Assembly: GCF_000341085.1 (NCBI RefSeq)
Contig: NZ_ANBA01000009.1
Span: 186,001-250,000, forward strand
Direction of reading: 5' to 3'
Length of the DNA stretch: 64,000 bases
DNA from: Nocardiopsis ganjiahuensis DSM 45031
GTDB lineage: Bacteria > Actinomycetota > Actinomycetes > Streptosporangiales > Streptosporangiaceae
A model generated the notes under the pieces. The model did not search any database. It saw only the letters and a program-made list of their open reading frames with translations, and was not told where the DNA came from. The first letter of the stretch is position 1, and every line of letters begins with the position of its first letter. The position numbers and the translations under genes were made by a program. This document shows, piece after piece, positions 45,078 to 52,708 of the stretch.

Positions 45078-46559
45078 TCATTCCCGGGGGTGCGGATCTG
45101 GTGCGGTGCCTGGCCCCGAAGGTGGATCTGGGGGTGGGTCCGTGCCCGATTCGGAGTCTGGGTGCTGGTGGGGTGTGCGGTGGGCTTTGCGGCCCCGGTA
45201 GACCTGCCGGTGCGGGTTGTTCTCGCGCCGCCATTTGAGCCGGTTGTGGGTCGAACAGAGTGGCTGGATGTTGTCGGCGCTGGTGGTCCCGCCCCGGGAG
45301 TAGGAGCGGATGTGGTCGGCCTCGGTGTCACTGATGGGCACATCGCAGCCCTGCTCCCAGGCGCAGGTGGTACGGCCGTAGTGGGCCACCACCCGCACCT
45401 GCTCAGGGGCGTTGCGCATCCCCCGCCCCACGTCCAAGGGCTTGCCGGAGGCGGGGTCGATGATCACCCGCCGCAGCACACTGTCGGGGGCCAGGTCCTG
45501 CAGGGCCTCGAAGGCCAGCACCTGCCCGTCCTGGGTGGCGGCATAGCTCGCCCCCTGCCCGTCGGGGGCAGGGGAAGTCCCCATGGGTCCGCTCTGCGGG
45601 CTGCCAGCCTGCTTCTGCCCGTTCTGGGCCGGGCCCTGGCTCTGCTCCCGGGCCTGCTTTTGGCGCTGGCCGTTGAACACGTCCAAGGGCACGGTGATGT
45701 TGACCATCGCCAACGGCCCCGGCGGTTTGGTGCACTCCTGGTGGCCCAGGGCGGACTTGACCATGGCCAAGAAGGCGTCATAGGTCCGCTCGGCCCTGGA
45801 CACCTCAGGCTTGCTCGCCTCATGCGGTTTGGTGAAGGCGGCCAGGGCCTTGTCGATGAGCTCGGCGTCGGCGTCGGGCCCCTGGGCGTGGAAGTAGCAG
45901 GTGCCCTCGAACCCGCGGGTCAGATCCGCACGCCGGGACGCGTGGGCCTTGCGGTGGCGTTCCTCGGCCAGGCCGGGGTGGTATTCGTGGGCCAGCTGGA
46001 CACCGAGTTGGGCCATCTGCTGGGCCGACATCGCCGGCCGCTGTGTCTTCGCCTCCACAATGCGGGTTTCGATCATCCGCCGGAATTCATCAGCATCGGC
46101 GAAGGCGGAGTGGTTCTTGTCGCGGGTCTTGACCGCACGCTCAACTGTTTTGGCGAGGGTGGCGGCCTCGTCCACCGACAGCATTCCCTCACCCAAGGCT
46201 TTCAGGGTGCGGGGGAGTTTTCCGGAAAAGAGGAGTTCGGCGAGCGTTGCCAGAGCATGGGCCTGGGCGGGGTTGGTGCCCAGGGTGTGGATCATCCAGG
46301 CGGCCACGCTGCGCTGCCCGCCCACTTCCAGGAGATTGCCTTCGGCGCGGATCTGGGCCAGGCGCAGCAGTATCTGCAGTTTGAGGAGCTCCATGGCCTC
46401 CCACATCGAGCACACGCTCTCCAGGGTGGCGGCCGGTGCGCCGGCCGGGAGTTCCCCTTGGAAGGTGCGGGAGGCCCTCTCGCAGGCCTGGCGCACAAGG
46501 GCCACGGCGGGGGGGTCCCCGGCCTGCCCTGCGCCCTGCCCGAAAGAGGAAGTGTTCAT
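45078..46559 (-). CDS. DUF222-HNH endonuclease family protein
   Basis: A 493-residue protein of the actinobacterial DUF222-HNH group, often multicopy and linked to repeats such as mycobacterial REP13E12. The N-terminal DUF222 region includes GGQRSVAAWMIHTLGTNPAQAHAL and LPRTLKALGEGMLSVDEAATLAKTV. The C-terminal HNH module reads CAWEQGCDVPISDTEADHIRSYSRGGTTSADNIQPLCSTHNRLKWR, with the Asp-His pair, central Asn and final His intact, so it should cut DNA. A low-complexity Gln/Gly/Pro linker (about residues 300-345) and a Pro-rich tail are present. It is inserted between two co-oriented NACHT paralogues. Confidence 0.92.
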   Translation of the reverse strand: MNTSSFGQGAGQAGDPPAVALVRQACERASRTFQGELPAGAPAATLESVCSMWEAMELLKLQILLRLAQIRAEGNLLEVGGQRSVAAWMIHTLGTNPAQAHALATLAELLFSGKLPRTLKALGEGMLSVDEAATLAKTVERAVKTRDKNHSAFADADEFRRMIETRIVEAKTQRPAMSAQQMAQLGVQLAHEYHPGLAEERHRKAHASRRADLTRGFEGTCYFHAQGPDADAELIDKALAAFTKPHEASKPEVSRAERTYDAFLAMVKSALGHQECTKPPGPLAMVNITVPLDVFNGQRQKQAREQSQGPAQNGQKQAGSPQSGPMGTSPAPDGQGASYAATQDGQVLAFEALQDLAPDSVLRRVIIDPASGKPLDVGRGMRNAPEQVRVVAHYGRTTCAWEQGCDVPISDTEADHIRSYSRGGTTSADNIQPLCSTHNRLKWRRENNPHRQVYRGRKAHRTPHQHPDSESGTDPPPDPPSGPGTAPDPHPRE

Positions 46560-46615
46560 ACTTCAAGGGTAGGTCGGGCAGTGGGGAAAGGAAAGGAATG
46601 TCCAGGGAAAGATGG

Positions 46616-46631
46616 ACCTGGAATACCAGGT
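46616..46631. promoter_or_regulatory. Inverted repeat near the HNH promoter
   Basis: ACCTGG-AATA-CCAGGT, perfect 6-base arms, lies 57 bases upstream of the HNH start and may be its operator. Confidence 0.4.
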
Positions 46632-46650
46632 TTCTTTCTCCCGAAAAGGG

Positions 46651-46832
46651 CCTGTGGATAACTCGAGAATGGTCGCACTCATGTGTTATAGCAGAGCCCA
46701 CACCGCCGCCATGCCGTCTTGTCTTTGGCACTGCTTTCGCGACCTGCCGTGAATGGCCGGACGTCGAACACCGGCCTGGGGAAGCCGGCCCCGAATCTCC
46801 TTCGGCCAAGGGCTCCCGGAGTTGTCCACAGG
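46651..46832. repeat. Pair of inverted DnaA-box-like repeats
   Basis: CCTGTGGATAACTC (46651-46664) and GAGTTGTCCACAGG (46819-46832) are inverted copies with one mismatch over 14 bases. The left arm contains TTATCCACA on the minus strand, the canonical DnaA box; the right contains TTGTCCACA on the plus strand, the preferred box of Streptomyces. They are separated by 154 bases. Confidence 0.7.
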
Positions 46833-46860
46833 TTCGAGGAAACTCTTTCCGGCCCCCTCT

Positions 46861-46879
46861 CATCACACGTAACGTGATG
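46861..46879. promoter_or_regulatory. Inverted repeat upstream of NACHT gene 2
   Basis: CATCAC-ACGTAAC-GTGATG, perfect 6-base arms, sits 45 bases before the NACHT 2 start, where a repressor would block transcription. No equivalent is seen in front of NACHT gene 1. Confidence 0.45.
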
Positions 46880-46923
46880 CTTGAGTCACCCCTCCCCTGG
46901 CGGACATGGAAAGGCCACCCCCG

Positions 46924-49900
46924 ATGGCGAAGCCGCTCAACTACGCGAACGCATTGAAGGAGCTCAGTGGGCAGGACCAGGATCTGTGGAACCTCGCGGA
47001 GAAGATGACCGATGGAGGTCTGGACTCGGTCGGGGTCCCCGGCCTGTTCGGGCTGCGGGAGTTCGCGGTCGGCCAGGGGCGCAAGGCTCTGGAGGGTCTG
47101 GGGAAGAAACTGAAGGGCACCGACAGGCGCCTGCGGACGCAGCGGATCGAGGCGGCGCACAAGGTGCTGCTGGTGGTCTCCTTCTTCGATCCCCTGGACG
47201 ACTGTCTGACCGGCGCTGGTCTGCGCCTGCGCGTCGCGGACCTGGAGATGACGGCGGACGAACAGCGGGTGCTCCTGGAACACGCGCTGCGGGCGGAGCA
47301 GGTCTACGCTCCCGCGGGGGACTTCGTGTGGGATCGGGAGAACCTCTTCGATCAGGCCGAGTCGGTTTTCTCTGTCGGTTCGGCAGTACTGCTCGAGTGG
47401 GTCCGAAAGTTGGAGGCGACCGAGCGGACAGGGGTCGACACCGGGTGGGGCAGCAGGCTCGCGAGCACGCTGGAGGATGATCTTCCGCGGCGGGCTCTGG
47501 CCGTCTACAGGGACAACTACCTGAGGCTGTGCGCCGAGACTCCCGAATTCGGGATGTGGGCGCAGCTGCGCGAGCACGAGAGGACCCGGAGCGAGGTCAA
47601 GCTGCTGGGGGACGCCTTCAAGGGACTGCACACGGAACTGTCGCGGATCTCCTCGGGCAGGTCGGTGGGCGATCTGCGGATCCGGCTGTCCCGCAAGTAC
47701 CGGGCTCTGCTGGGCAAGCAGGTGCTCCCGATGGACGACGTCCTTCCCGAGGACCTGCCCGCGGGGATGGTGATCCCGCTCCTGCGTGACTGCTACGTGC
47801 CGCCGAGCGCGAGGGTGGCGCGAGTGCAGCGGGGCGACACCCCTTCTGCCGAGGAGTGGTGGGAGGAGCGGGAACTCCTGCCTGATCTGCAGCGGTTCCT
47901 GGCTGCCCGGCTCACGCATCCGGACATGACCAGGTACCCGACCGTGCTCCTGGGTGAACCGGGTGCGGGCAAGTCCAAGCTCACGGAGGTGCTTGCTGCG
48001 CAACTGCCGGAGGAGGACTTCCTGGCGGTCCGGGTGGAGCTGCGGTCGGTCAGCGCCGACGCGGCCGTGCACACCCAGATCGAGGAAGGGCTCGAACACG
48101 AACTGCGCGAGCGGATCAGCTGGTCCGGGCTGCTGGCCGAGGCGGAGGGTGCCCTGCCGGTGGTCATCCTGGACGGTTTCGACGAACTGCTCCAGGCCGC
48201 GGGGGTGGAGCGGCACAACTACCTCGAGCAGATCCGGGACTTCCAGGTCCATCAGGAGGACATGGGCCAGCCGGTGGCGGTGATCGTCACCAGCCGCACG
48301 TTGAGTGCGAGTCGGGCCCGTTTCCCCGAGCACAGCACGGTGATCCGGCTGGAGCCGTTCGACCAGGGGCGGATCGGGCGGGTGCTGAAGGCCTGGAACC
48401 AGGCCAATGGGGAGCTGTTCCGCTCATCGGGGATCAAGCCACTGGGGCTGAACCGGCTGATGAGGTTTCCGGAGCTGAGCCGGCAGCCCCTGCTGCTGTT
48501 GCTGCTGCTGGTCTACGACGCGCAGGACAACGACCTGCAGCGGGCGCCCCGCTCGCTGTCGCTGGGGCAGCTGTACGAGCGGCTGCTGCAGACCTTCGTC
48601 CGCCGCCAGGTCCGCAAGCACCGGGGCGCGCTGAGCGAGAGGGAGCTGAAGAAGGAGGTCCAGGCCGAGTTGCGCCGCCTGGAGGCGGCAGCGCTGGCGA
48701 TGTTCGCCCGCCAGCGGCAGAGCGTGGGCTCCGCCGAGCTGGGCCAGGACCTCGGGGCGCTCAAGAGGGAGGGCCCGCAGCGGCAGGCGGAGGTCAGCGG
48801 CAGTCTCCCGATCCAGGCCGCGGACCTGTTGTTGGGACGGTTCTTCTTCGTGCACGTGTCCGAGGCGAGGGTCAGCGGTCCCGGACAGGAGCCCCTCAGC
48901 GCGTACGAGTTCCTGCACGCCACCTTCGGTGAGTACCTGGTGGCCCGGATGGTGGCCGGTGCTCTGCGCGTCCTGGCCAAGGAGCGCGTGAACAACGAGG
49001 AGGAGGGTTCCTGGGGGGAGCCCCCCAATGACGGCCTCCTGTACGCCACGTCCTCCTTCGCCTGTTACGCGGACCGGGAACGGACCGTCGACTTCCTCAA
49101 GGAGCTGCTCGGGAAGGACATCGGCCAGGACCGGGAACGGCGCGCTCTCTACGGTGAACTCCTCGTGGAGATCTTCCGGCAGGCCCCCTACCCGTCGCCG
49201 AACCGCGTGCACACGGCCTACCAGCCGCGGAGGCTTCCCCTGACCAGCAGGCAGGCCTTCTACACGGCCAACCTGTTGACGCTGCTCCTCATCGTGCGGG
49301 CAGAGCCGGTGGAGATCCGCGAACTGTTCACCGACACCGCCGGGGAGCCGTCCGCCCTTCACCAGTGGCGTTCGGTCGCAGCCCTGTGGCGTACTCTGCC
49401 GTCCGCCGACTGGTTCACCGTCATGGACACCCTGAGAATGCGCCACCTGGAGGAGGGAAGGAGCGTCCTGGAGTTGGAGGACGGCCTCCCGGTCAGCGTG
49501 GTCGAGAGCATCAGGTTCGAGGTGCCCGAGAGCGTCCTGGTGCCCGAGATGGGCTCCATTCCCACGCGGGGCGCGCATTCCCTGCGGATACCCTTCACCA
49601 GCCCTTCGAGTCAGCAGTTCCGGTCCATGGCACTGCGGGTCAACGGCACCGCCGCCCGGCTGGCCGTCGAACTGCTTCCGGTCGTCCGGTCGCATCCGGT
49701 CAGCACCGGGATCTGGCAGGGCCACGGAAGCATCGACGAGCTGTGGTCGCACTCGCACGAGCTCCTACTGCTGCGGCTGTCCCCCGCCGACGGGGAACCC
49801 GAGCGCCGACTCGACGCCTACCGAAGGATCCTGCTGTACCGGGAGATGGGGGAAAGCGAACTGCTCGCCCTCAAGCAGGCGGTCGAGGACTTCCGCAACC

Positions 49901-50217
49901 CGACCACGGGCGAGGGTTTCCAACGGCATCTGCGCACTCTGCTGACGGAGTACCTGGATCAGATGCGCCACCGGGTCGACCCCGCCCGAATCCGGGGCGG
50001 CGAGACGGAATCGGTCCTGGAACGGCTCGCCCCGCACCTGTCACCCGGAGTGGCGGAGCGGGTGTTGGAGCTGGTCGATCACACGGCCACCGTCCACCAC
50101 CGTGAATCCGTGCCCGACCAGACCATCGTCTCCGGCACGTTCACGGGATCGGAGAACAGCGTCGTGGACATCAAGCCCGTGCTGGACCGCTCCGCTACCC
50201 CGCCAGAGCCCTCTTGA
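46924..50217 (+). CDS. NACHT-domain NLR-like ATPase, paralogue 2
   Basis: A 1097-residue paralogue of the first NACHT protein, similar from end to end and most similar across the ATPase core. The N terminus is MAKPLNYANALKELSGQDQD; Walker A is GEPGAGKS (about 344-351), Walker B VILDGFDELLQAAG (about 415), sensor VAVIVTSRTL, winged-helix motif YEFLHATFGEYLVARMVA. ATG 46924 is chosen over ATG 46906 because the homologous protein starts at the same MAK and both genes share GGAA(G)AGGCC upstream. Its C terminus extends about 30 residues further and its last 23 bases overlap the convergent sirtuin gene. Confidence 0.9.
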   Translation: MAKPLNYANALKELSGQDQDLWNLAEKMTDGGLDSVGVPGLFGLREFAVGQGRKALEGLGKKLKGTDRRLRTQRIEAAHKVLLVVSFFDPLDDCLTGAGLRLRVADLEMTADEQRVLLEHALRAEQVYAPAGDFVWDRENLFDQAESVFSVGSAVLLEWVRKLEATERTGVDTGWGSRLASTLEDDLPRRALAVYRDNYLRLCAETPEFGMWAQLREHERTRSEVKLLGDAFKGLHTELSRISSGRSVGDLRIRLSRKYRALLGKQVLPMDDVLPEDLPAGMVIPLLRDCYVPPSARVARVQRGDTPSAEEWWEERELLPDLQRFLAARLTHPDMTRYPTVLLGEPGAGKSKLTEVLAAQLPEEDFLAVRVELRSVSADAAVHTQIEEGLEHELRERISWSGLLAEAEGALPVVILDGFDELLQAAGVERHNYLEQIRDFQVHQEDMGQPVAVIVTSRTLSASRARFPEHSTVIRLEPFDQGRIGRVLKAWNQANGELFRSSGIKPLGLNRLMRFPELSRQPLLLLLLLVYDAQDNDLQRAPRSLSLGQLYERLLQTFVRRQVRKHRGALSERELKKEVQAELRRLEAAALAMFARQRQSVGSAELGQDLGALKREGPQRQAEVSGSLPIQAADLLLGRFFFVHVSEARVSGPGQEPLSAYEFLHATFGEYLVARMVAGALRVLAKERVNNEEEGSWGEPPNDGLLYATSSFACYADRERTVDFLKELLGKDIGQDRERRALYGELLVEIFRQAPYPSPNRVHTAYQPRRLPLTSRQAFYTANLLTLLLIVRAEPVEIRELFTDTAGEPSALHQWRSVAALWRTLPSADWFTVMDTLRMRHLEEGRSVLELEDGLPVSVVESIRFEVPESVLVPEMGSIPTRGAHSLRIPFTSPSSQQFRSMALRVNGTAARLAVELLPVVRSHPVSTGIWQGHGSIDELWSHSHELLLLRLSPADGEPERRLDAYRRILLYREMGESELLALKQAVEDFRNPTTGEGFQRHLRTLLTEYLDQMRHRVDPARIRGGETESVLERLAPHLSPGVAERVLELVDHTATVHHRESVPDQTIVSGTFTGSENSVVDIKPVLDRSATPPEPS

Positions 50218-50992
50218 CCAGTGCCGGGACGACGTCGCCGATGGGGTCGTGCAGGACCGCGCTGGCGTAGTCGTCGTAGGGGGTGGGCTCGGCGTTGACG
50301 ACGACCAGTGAGGCGCGGGCCATCATGGCGACGTCGCAGAGGCCGGCGACGGGGTGGACCGTGAGGGAGGTGCCGATCGCCACGAAGGCATCGCACTCGC
50401 GGGCTGCCTCGGCCGCGCGCTCGATGACCTCTGGGTCCAGGCGCTGACCGAAGGAGATGGTGTCGGACTTCTGGATGCCGCCGCACTCGACGCAGCGGGG
50501 GTCGGACTCGTCGTCGAGGCGGGCGAGGACGGCGGCGCTGGGGGTGCGCAGGCCGCAGGACATGCACATGACCCGGAGCATGGTGCCGTGCACCTCGATG
50601 ACCTCGTCGTCGGGGACCCCGGCGGCCTGGTGCAGGCCGTCGATGTTCTGGGTGATGAGGGCGTGCAGGCGTCCGGCGGAGGCGAGGTCGGCCAGGGCGC
50701 GGTGGGCGGCGTTGGGTGCGGCCTCCCAGACCTGGTGGGCGCGGCGGGCCAGCCAGGTCCGGCGCCGCACGTCCACGTCGCCCATGTAGCAGTCGATGTC
50801 CGACATCGCCTGGGCGTGGGGGTCGGTGGTCCACAGTCCCTGGGGGCCGCGGAAGTCCGGGATGCCGGAGTCCGTGGACACTCCGGCGCCGGTCAGGACG
50901 GTGATGCGTCGCGCGGACGCCAGCAGCTCAGCAGCCTGTTCGAACCCCTCCGGGTCGGCGAACGGCGCGGTGTCGTCGGTCATCGAGGCCAT
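50195..50992 (-). CDS. Sir2-family NAD-dependent protein deacylase
   Basis: A 265-residue sirtuin that removes acyl groups from lysines, consuming NAD. Motifs: GAGVSTDSGIPDFRGPQGLW for NAD, TQNIDGLH, catalytic His in EVHGT, four zinc Cys (CMSC and CVEC), FGQRL and GTSLTVHPVAGL. All catalytic and zinc residues are present, so it is of the standard deacetylase class and not the SIR2 NADase type of defence proteins. Its 3' end overlaps that of the convergent NACHT 2 gene by 23 bases. ATG 50992 or the fourth-codon ATG may start it. Confidence 0.95.
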   Translation of the reverse strand: MASMTDDTAPFADPEGFEQAAELLASARRITVLTGAGVSTDSGIPDFRGPQGLWTTDPHAQAMSDIDCYMGDVDVRRRTWLARRAHQVWEAAPNAAHRALADLASAGRLHALITQNIDGLHQAAGVPDDEVIEVHGTMLRVMCMSCGLRTPSAAVLARLDDESDPRCVECGGIQKSDTISFGQRLDPEVIERAAEAARECDAFVAIGTSLTVHPVAGLCDVAMMARASLVVVNAEPTPYDDYASAVLHDPIGDVVPALVKRALAG

Positions 50993-51157
50993 ACCCCATT
51001 CTTACAGCGTCTTTGCACGGCTTTCCCCGGCCTTGGCCCAGCACGGCCTTCTGCGGACCGTTGGGGGCCTTAACCTCGGAGAACGCCTGGGGCGGGCGGC
51101 CGTAGTGCCCGGCCGATGCACACGAGAAGGGCAAAGGGTGCAAAAATCGACACAATC

Positions 51158-52048
51158 ATGAAGCAGCCCTCCTACATCCTCGTGGTCAACGGGACCAAGG
51201 TCCAGCGCCCCGTGTTCGTCCTCGGCGCGCCCCACTCCGGAGTCCCGGTGATCGCCCGCGCCCTGTCCCGTGCGCCCGGTTTCCATCTGGGAGCGGGTTC
51301 CCAGGGCGTTCTCAACGCCGTCTATGCCGTGGCCAGGCGCCCCTCCCTCGCTTTGGAGAAGGTGGGGGGAACCGCGAGCCTGCTCCGGGAGGCCTACGCC
51401 GAGACCTGGCACCTCACCCCTCTGACCTGCCCGAAGTGCCCCAGCCCGGGTCCGGGCACCCGGGTGCCCGCCAACACTTCGGCCGAACCCTGTGAGCACA
51501 GCGCCGACGCGCGCCGCTTCGGTGACGCCAGCCCCGACCTGTTGTACTCGGCGAGTGCCCTGCACGCGGCGTTCCCCGACGCCCTGTTCGTGCAGATCAT
51601 CCGGGACGGCCGCGACGTGGTCGCGGACATGATGGAGGACGAGCGGTCGCTGGCCTGGCTCAAGCCCAGTTTCATGAAGCTGGACCACGAGTTCCCCAAC
51701 CACTTCTTCGGGTTGGAGGAGCAGTCGGATCTGGCTGACTTCACCGACGGTTCGGTGGCGACCAAGTGCGCGATGCGCTGGCGGGGCGCGGTGCGCATGT
51801 CCGCGCGGCTGCGCCAGGAGATCGGTCCGGAGCAGCTGCTGACCCTGCGCTACGAGGACGTGCACGGCCAGGAGGTCGACACCGCCGAGCGGCTCCTGGA
51901 GTTCACCGGCGCCCGGGTCTCGGCCAGTGAGCTGCTGACGGACCGGTCGTGGGGCGTGGGTTCGTGGCGGGAGCGGTTGAGCCGCCAGGACCACGGTGAC
52001 GTGCACGAGGTGGCCCGCAACGAACTCTCCCGGCTGGGCTACCTGTAG
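51158..52048 (+). CDS. Sulfotransferase family protein
   Basis: A PAPS-dependent sulfotransferase-like protein of 296 residues. The 5'-phosphosulfate loop is FVLGAPHSGVPVIARALSRA, in place of the usual SGTT, and the 3'-phosphate motif is QIIRDGRDVVADMM. A Cys-rich insert (CPKCPSPG and EPCEHS) may bind zinc. The C-terminal part (LLTLRYEDV, RLLEFTGA, WRERLSRQDH) is typical of sulfotransferase family 3. ATG 51158 is chosen; an in-frame ATG 42 bases upstream lacks a ribosome binding site. The acceptor is unknown. The stop is five bases from the convergent TetR stop. Confidence 0.86.
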   Translation: MKQPSYILVVNGTKVQRPVFVLGAPHSGVPVIARALSRAPGFHLGAGSQGVLNAVYAVARRPSLALEKVGGTASLLREAYAETWHLTPLTCPKCPSPGPGTRVPANTSAEPCEHSADARRFGDASPDLLYSASALHAAFPDALFVQIIRDGRDVVADMMEDERSLAWLKPSFMKLDHEFPNHFFGLEEQSDLADFTDGSVATKCAMRWRGAVRMSARLRQEIGPEQLLTLRYEDVHGQEVDTAERLLEFTGARVSASELLTDRSWGVGSWRERLSRQDHGDVHEVARNELSRLGYL

Positions 52049-52052
52049 GCGC

Positions 52053-52643
52053 TCATTCGGGTACGCCGTGCGCGGTGAGCAGGGTGTCGGCGGCGGTACG
52101 CGCGGTGAGCGCGGCGTCGGTGACACCGGAGACGTTGCGGGCGACCACCGCGCCCTCGTGCAGCATGGCGAGGGCGTCGGCGAGCTTCTGGGGTTCGCTC
52201 GCCCCCGCCGCCCGGACGAGGTCGGCGTACAGGCCCCGTAGCCAGTGCTTCTGCTCCTCGGCGACGGCCCGGCCGGGGTGTTCGGGGTCGGAGAGTTCGG
52301 CGTAGGCGTTGACCATGGCGCAGCCGCGCTGGTTCTCCTCCCCCATCCATTCGTCCAGGGCCTCGAAGGTCGCACCGATCCGGTCGCGCGGGGTGGTGTG
52401 CGGGTCCAGGCGGGCGTCGAGGAACTCGCGCCAGCGGGCGTCCCGGGCGCGCAGGTAGGCGACGACGAGTTGGCTCTTGGAGCCGAAGCGGTCGTAGATG
52501 GTCTTCTTGGTGACCCCGGCCCGTTCGGCGACCAGTTCCATGCCCACGGTGTTGATGCCCCGGGTGTAGAAGAGGTCGGTGGCCACGTCCAGGACGCGGC
52601 GCGCGGCGGGGGTGAGCGTTCTTCCGGCGGTGGTGCTGCCCAT
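52053..52643 (-). CDS. TetR/AcrR-family repressor
   Basis: A 196-residue regulator. The N-terminal helix-turn-helix (about residues 15-60) reads ARRVLDVATDLFYTRGINTVGMELVAERAGVTKKTIYDRFGSK. The C-terminal ligand domain has a GCAMVNAYAEL segment of the kind found in TetR repressors paired with efflux genes. It is divergent from an EamA exporter gene with an operator-like sequence between, so it probably represses that exporter and itself. Confidence 0.93.
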   Translation of the reverse strand: MGSTTAGRTLTPAARRVLDVATDLFYTRGINTVGMELVAERAGVTKKTIYDRFGSKSQLVVAYLRARDARWREFLDARLDPHTTPRDRIGATFEALDEWMGEENQRGCAMVNAYAELSDPEHPGRAVAEEQKHWLRGLYADLVRAAGASEPQKLADALAMLHEGAVVARNVSGVTDAALTARTAADTLLTAHGVPE

Positions 52644-52678
52644 GTTCGTGCTCCCGAGATCGGCGACTACATTGTGAG

Positions 52679-52695
52679 TATACCGACCGGTGTGT
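52679..52695. promoter_or_regulatory. Probable TetR operator
   Basis: TATACCGACCGGTGTGT contains the dyad ACCG-AC-CGGT, matching the ACCGACCGGT core common to actinobacterial TetR/AcrR sites. It lies 35 bases upstream of the repressor start and 14 bases upstream of the exporter start. Confidence 0.65.
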
Positions 52696-52708
52696 TTACC
52701 TCACGGTC

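Larger units (their letters stand above)
46560..46923. other. Divergent intergenic region HNH-NACHT 2 with DnaA-box-like sites
   Basis: 364 bases with no gene. From left to right it holds ACCTGG-AATA-CCAGGT (46616-46631), a left DnaA-box arm (46651-46664), a lower-GC stretch, a right DnaA-box arm (46819-46832) and CATCAC-N7-GTGATG (46861-46879), 45 bases upstream of the NACHT 2 start. This density of dyads is unusual for the window. Confidence 0.6.

Noticed and set aside
46436..46957. Plus-strand frame bridging the HNH start and the NACHT 2 start
   Set aside because: It overlaps both real genes out of frame and covers the dyad-rich control region.
50195..50992. Sirtuin as the NAD-depleting effector of the NACHT island
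   Set aside because: It has the full deacetylase catalytic set and four zinc cysteines, unlike defence SIR2 NADases, and is convergent with, not cotranscribed with, NACHT 2.
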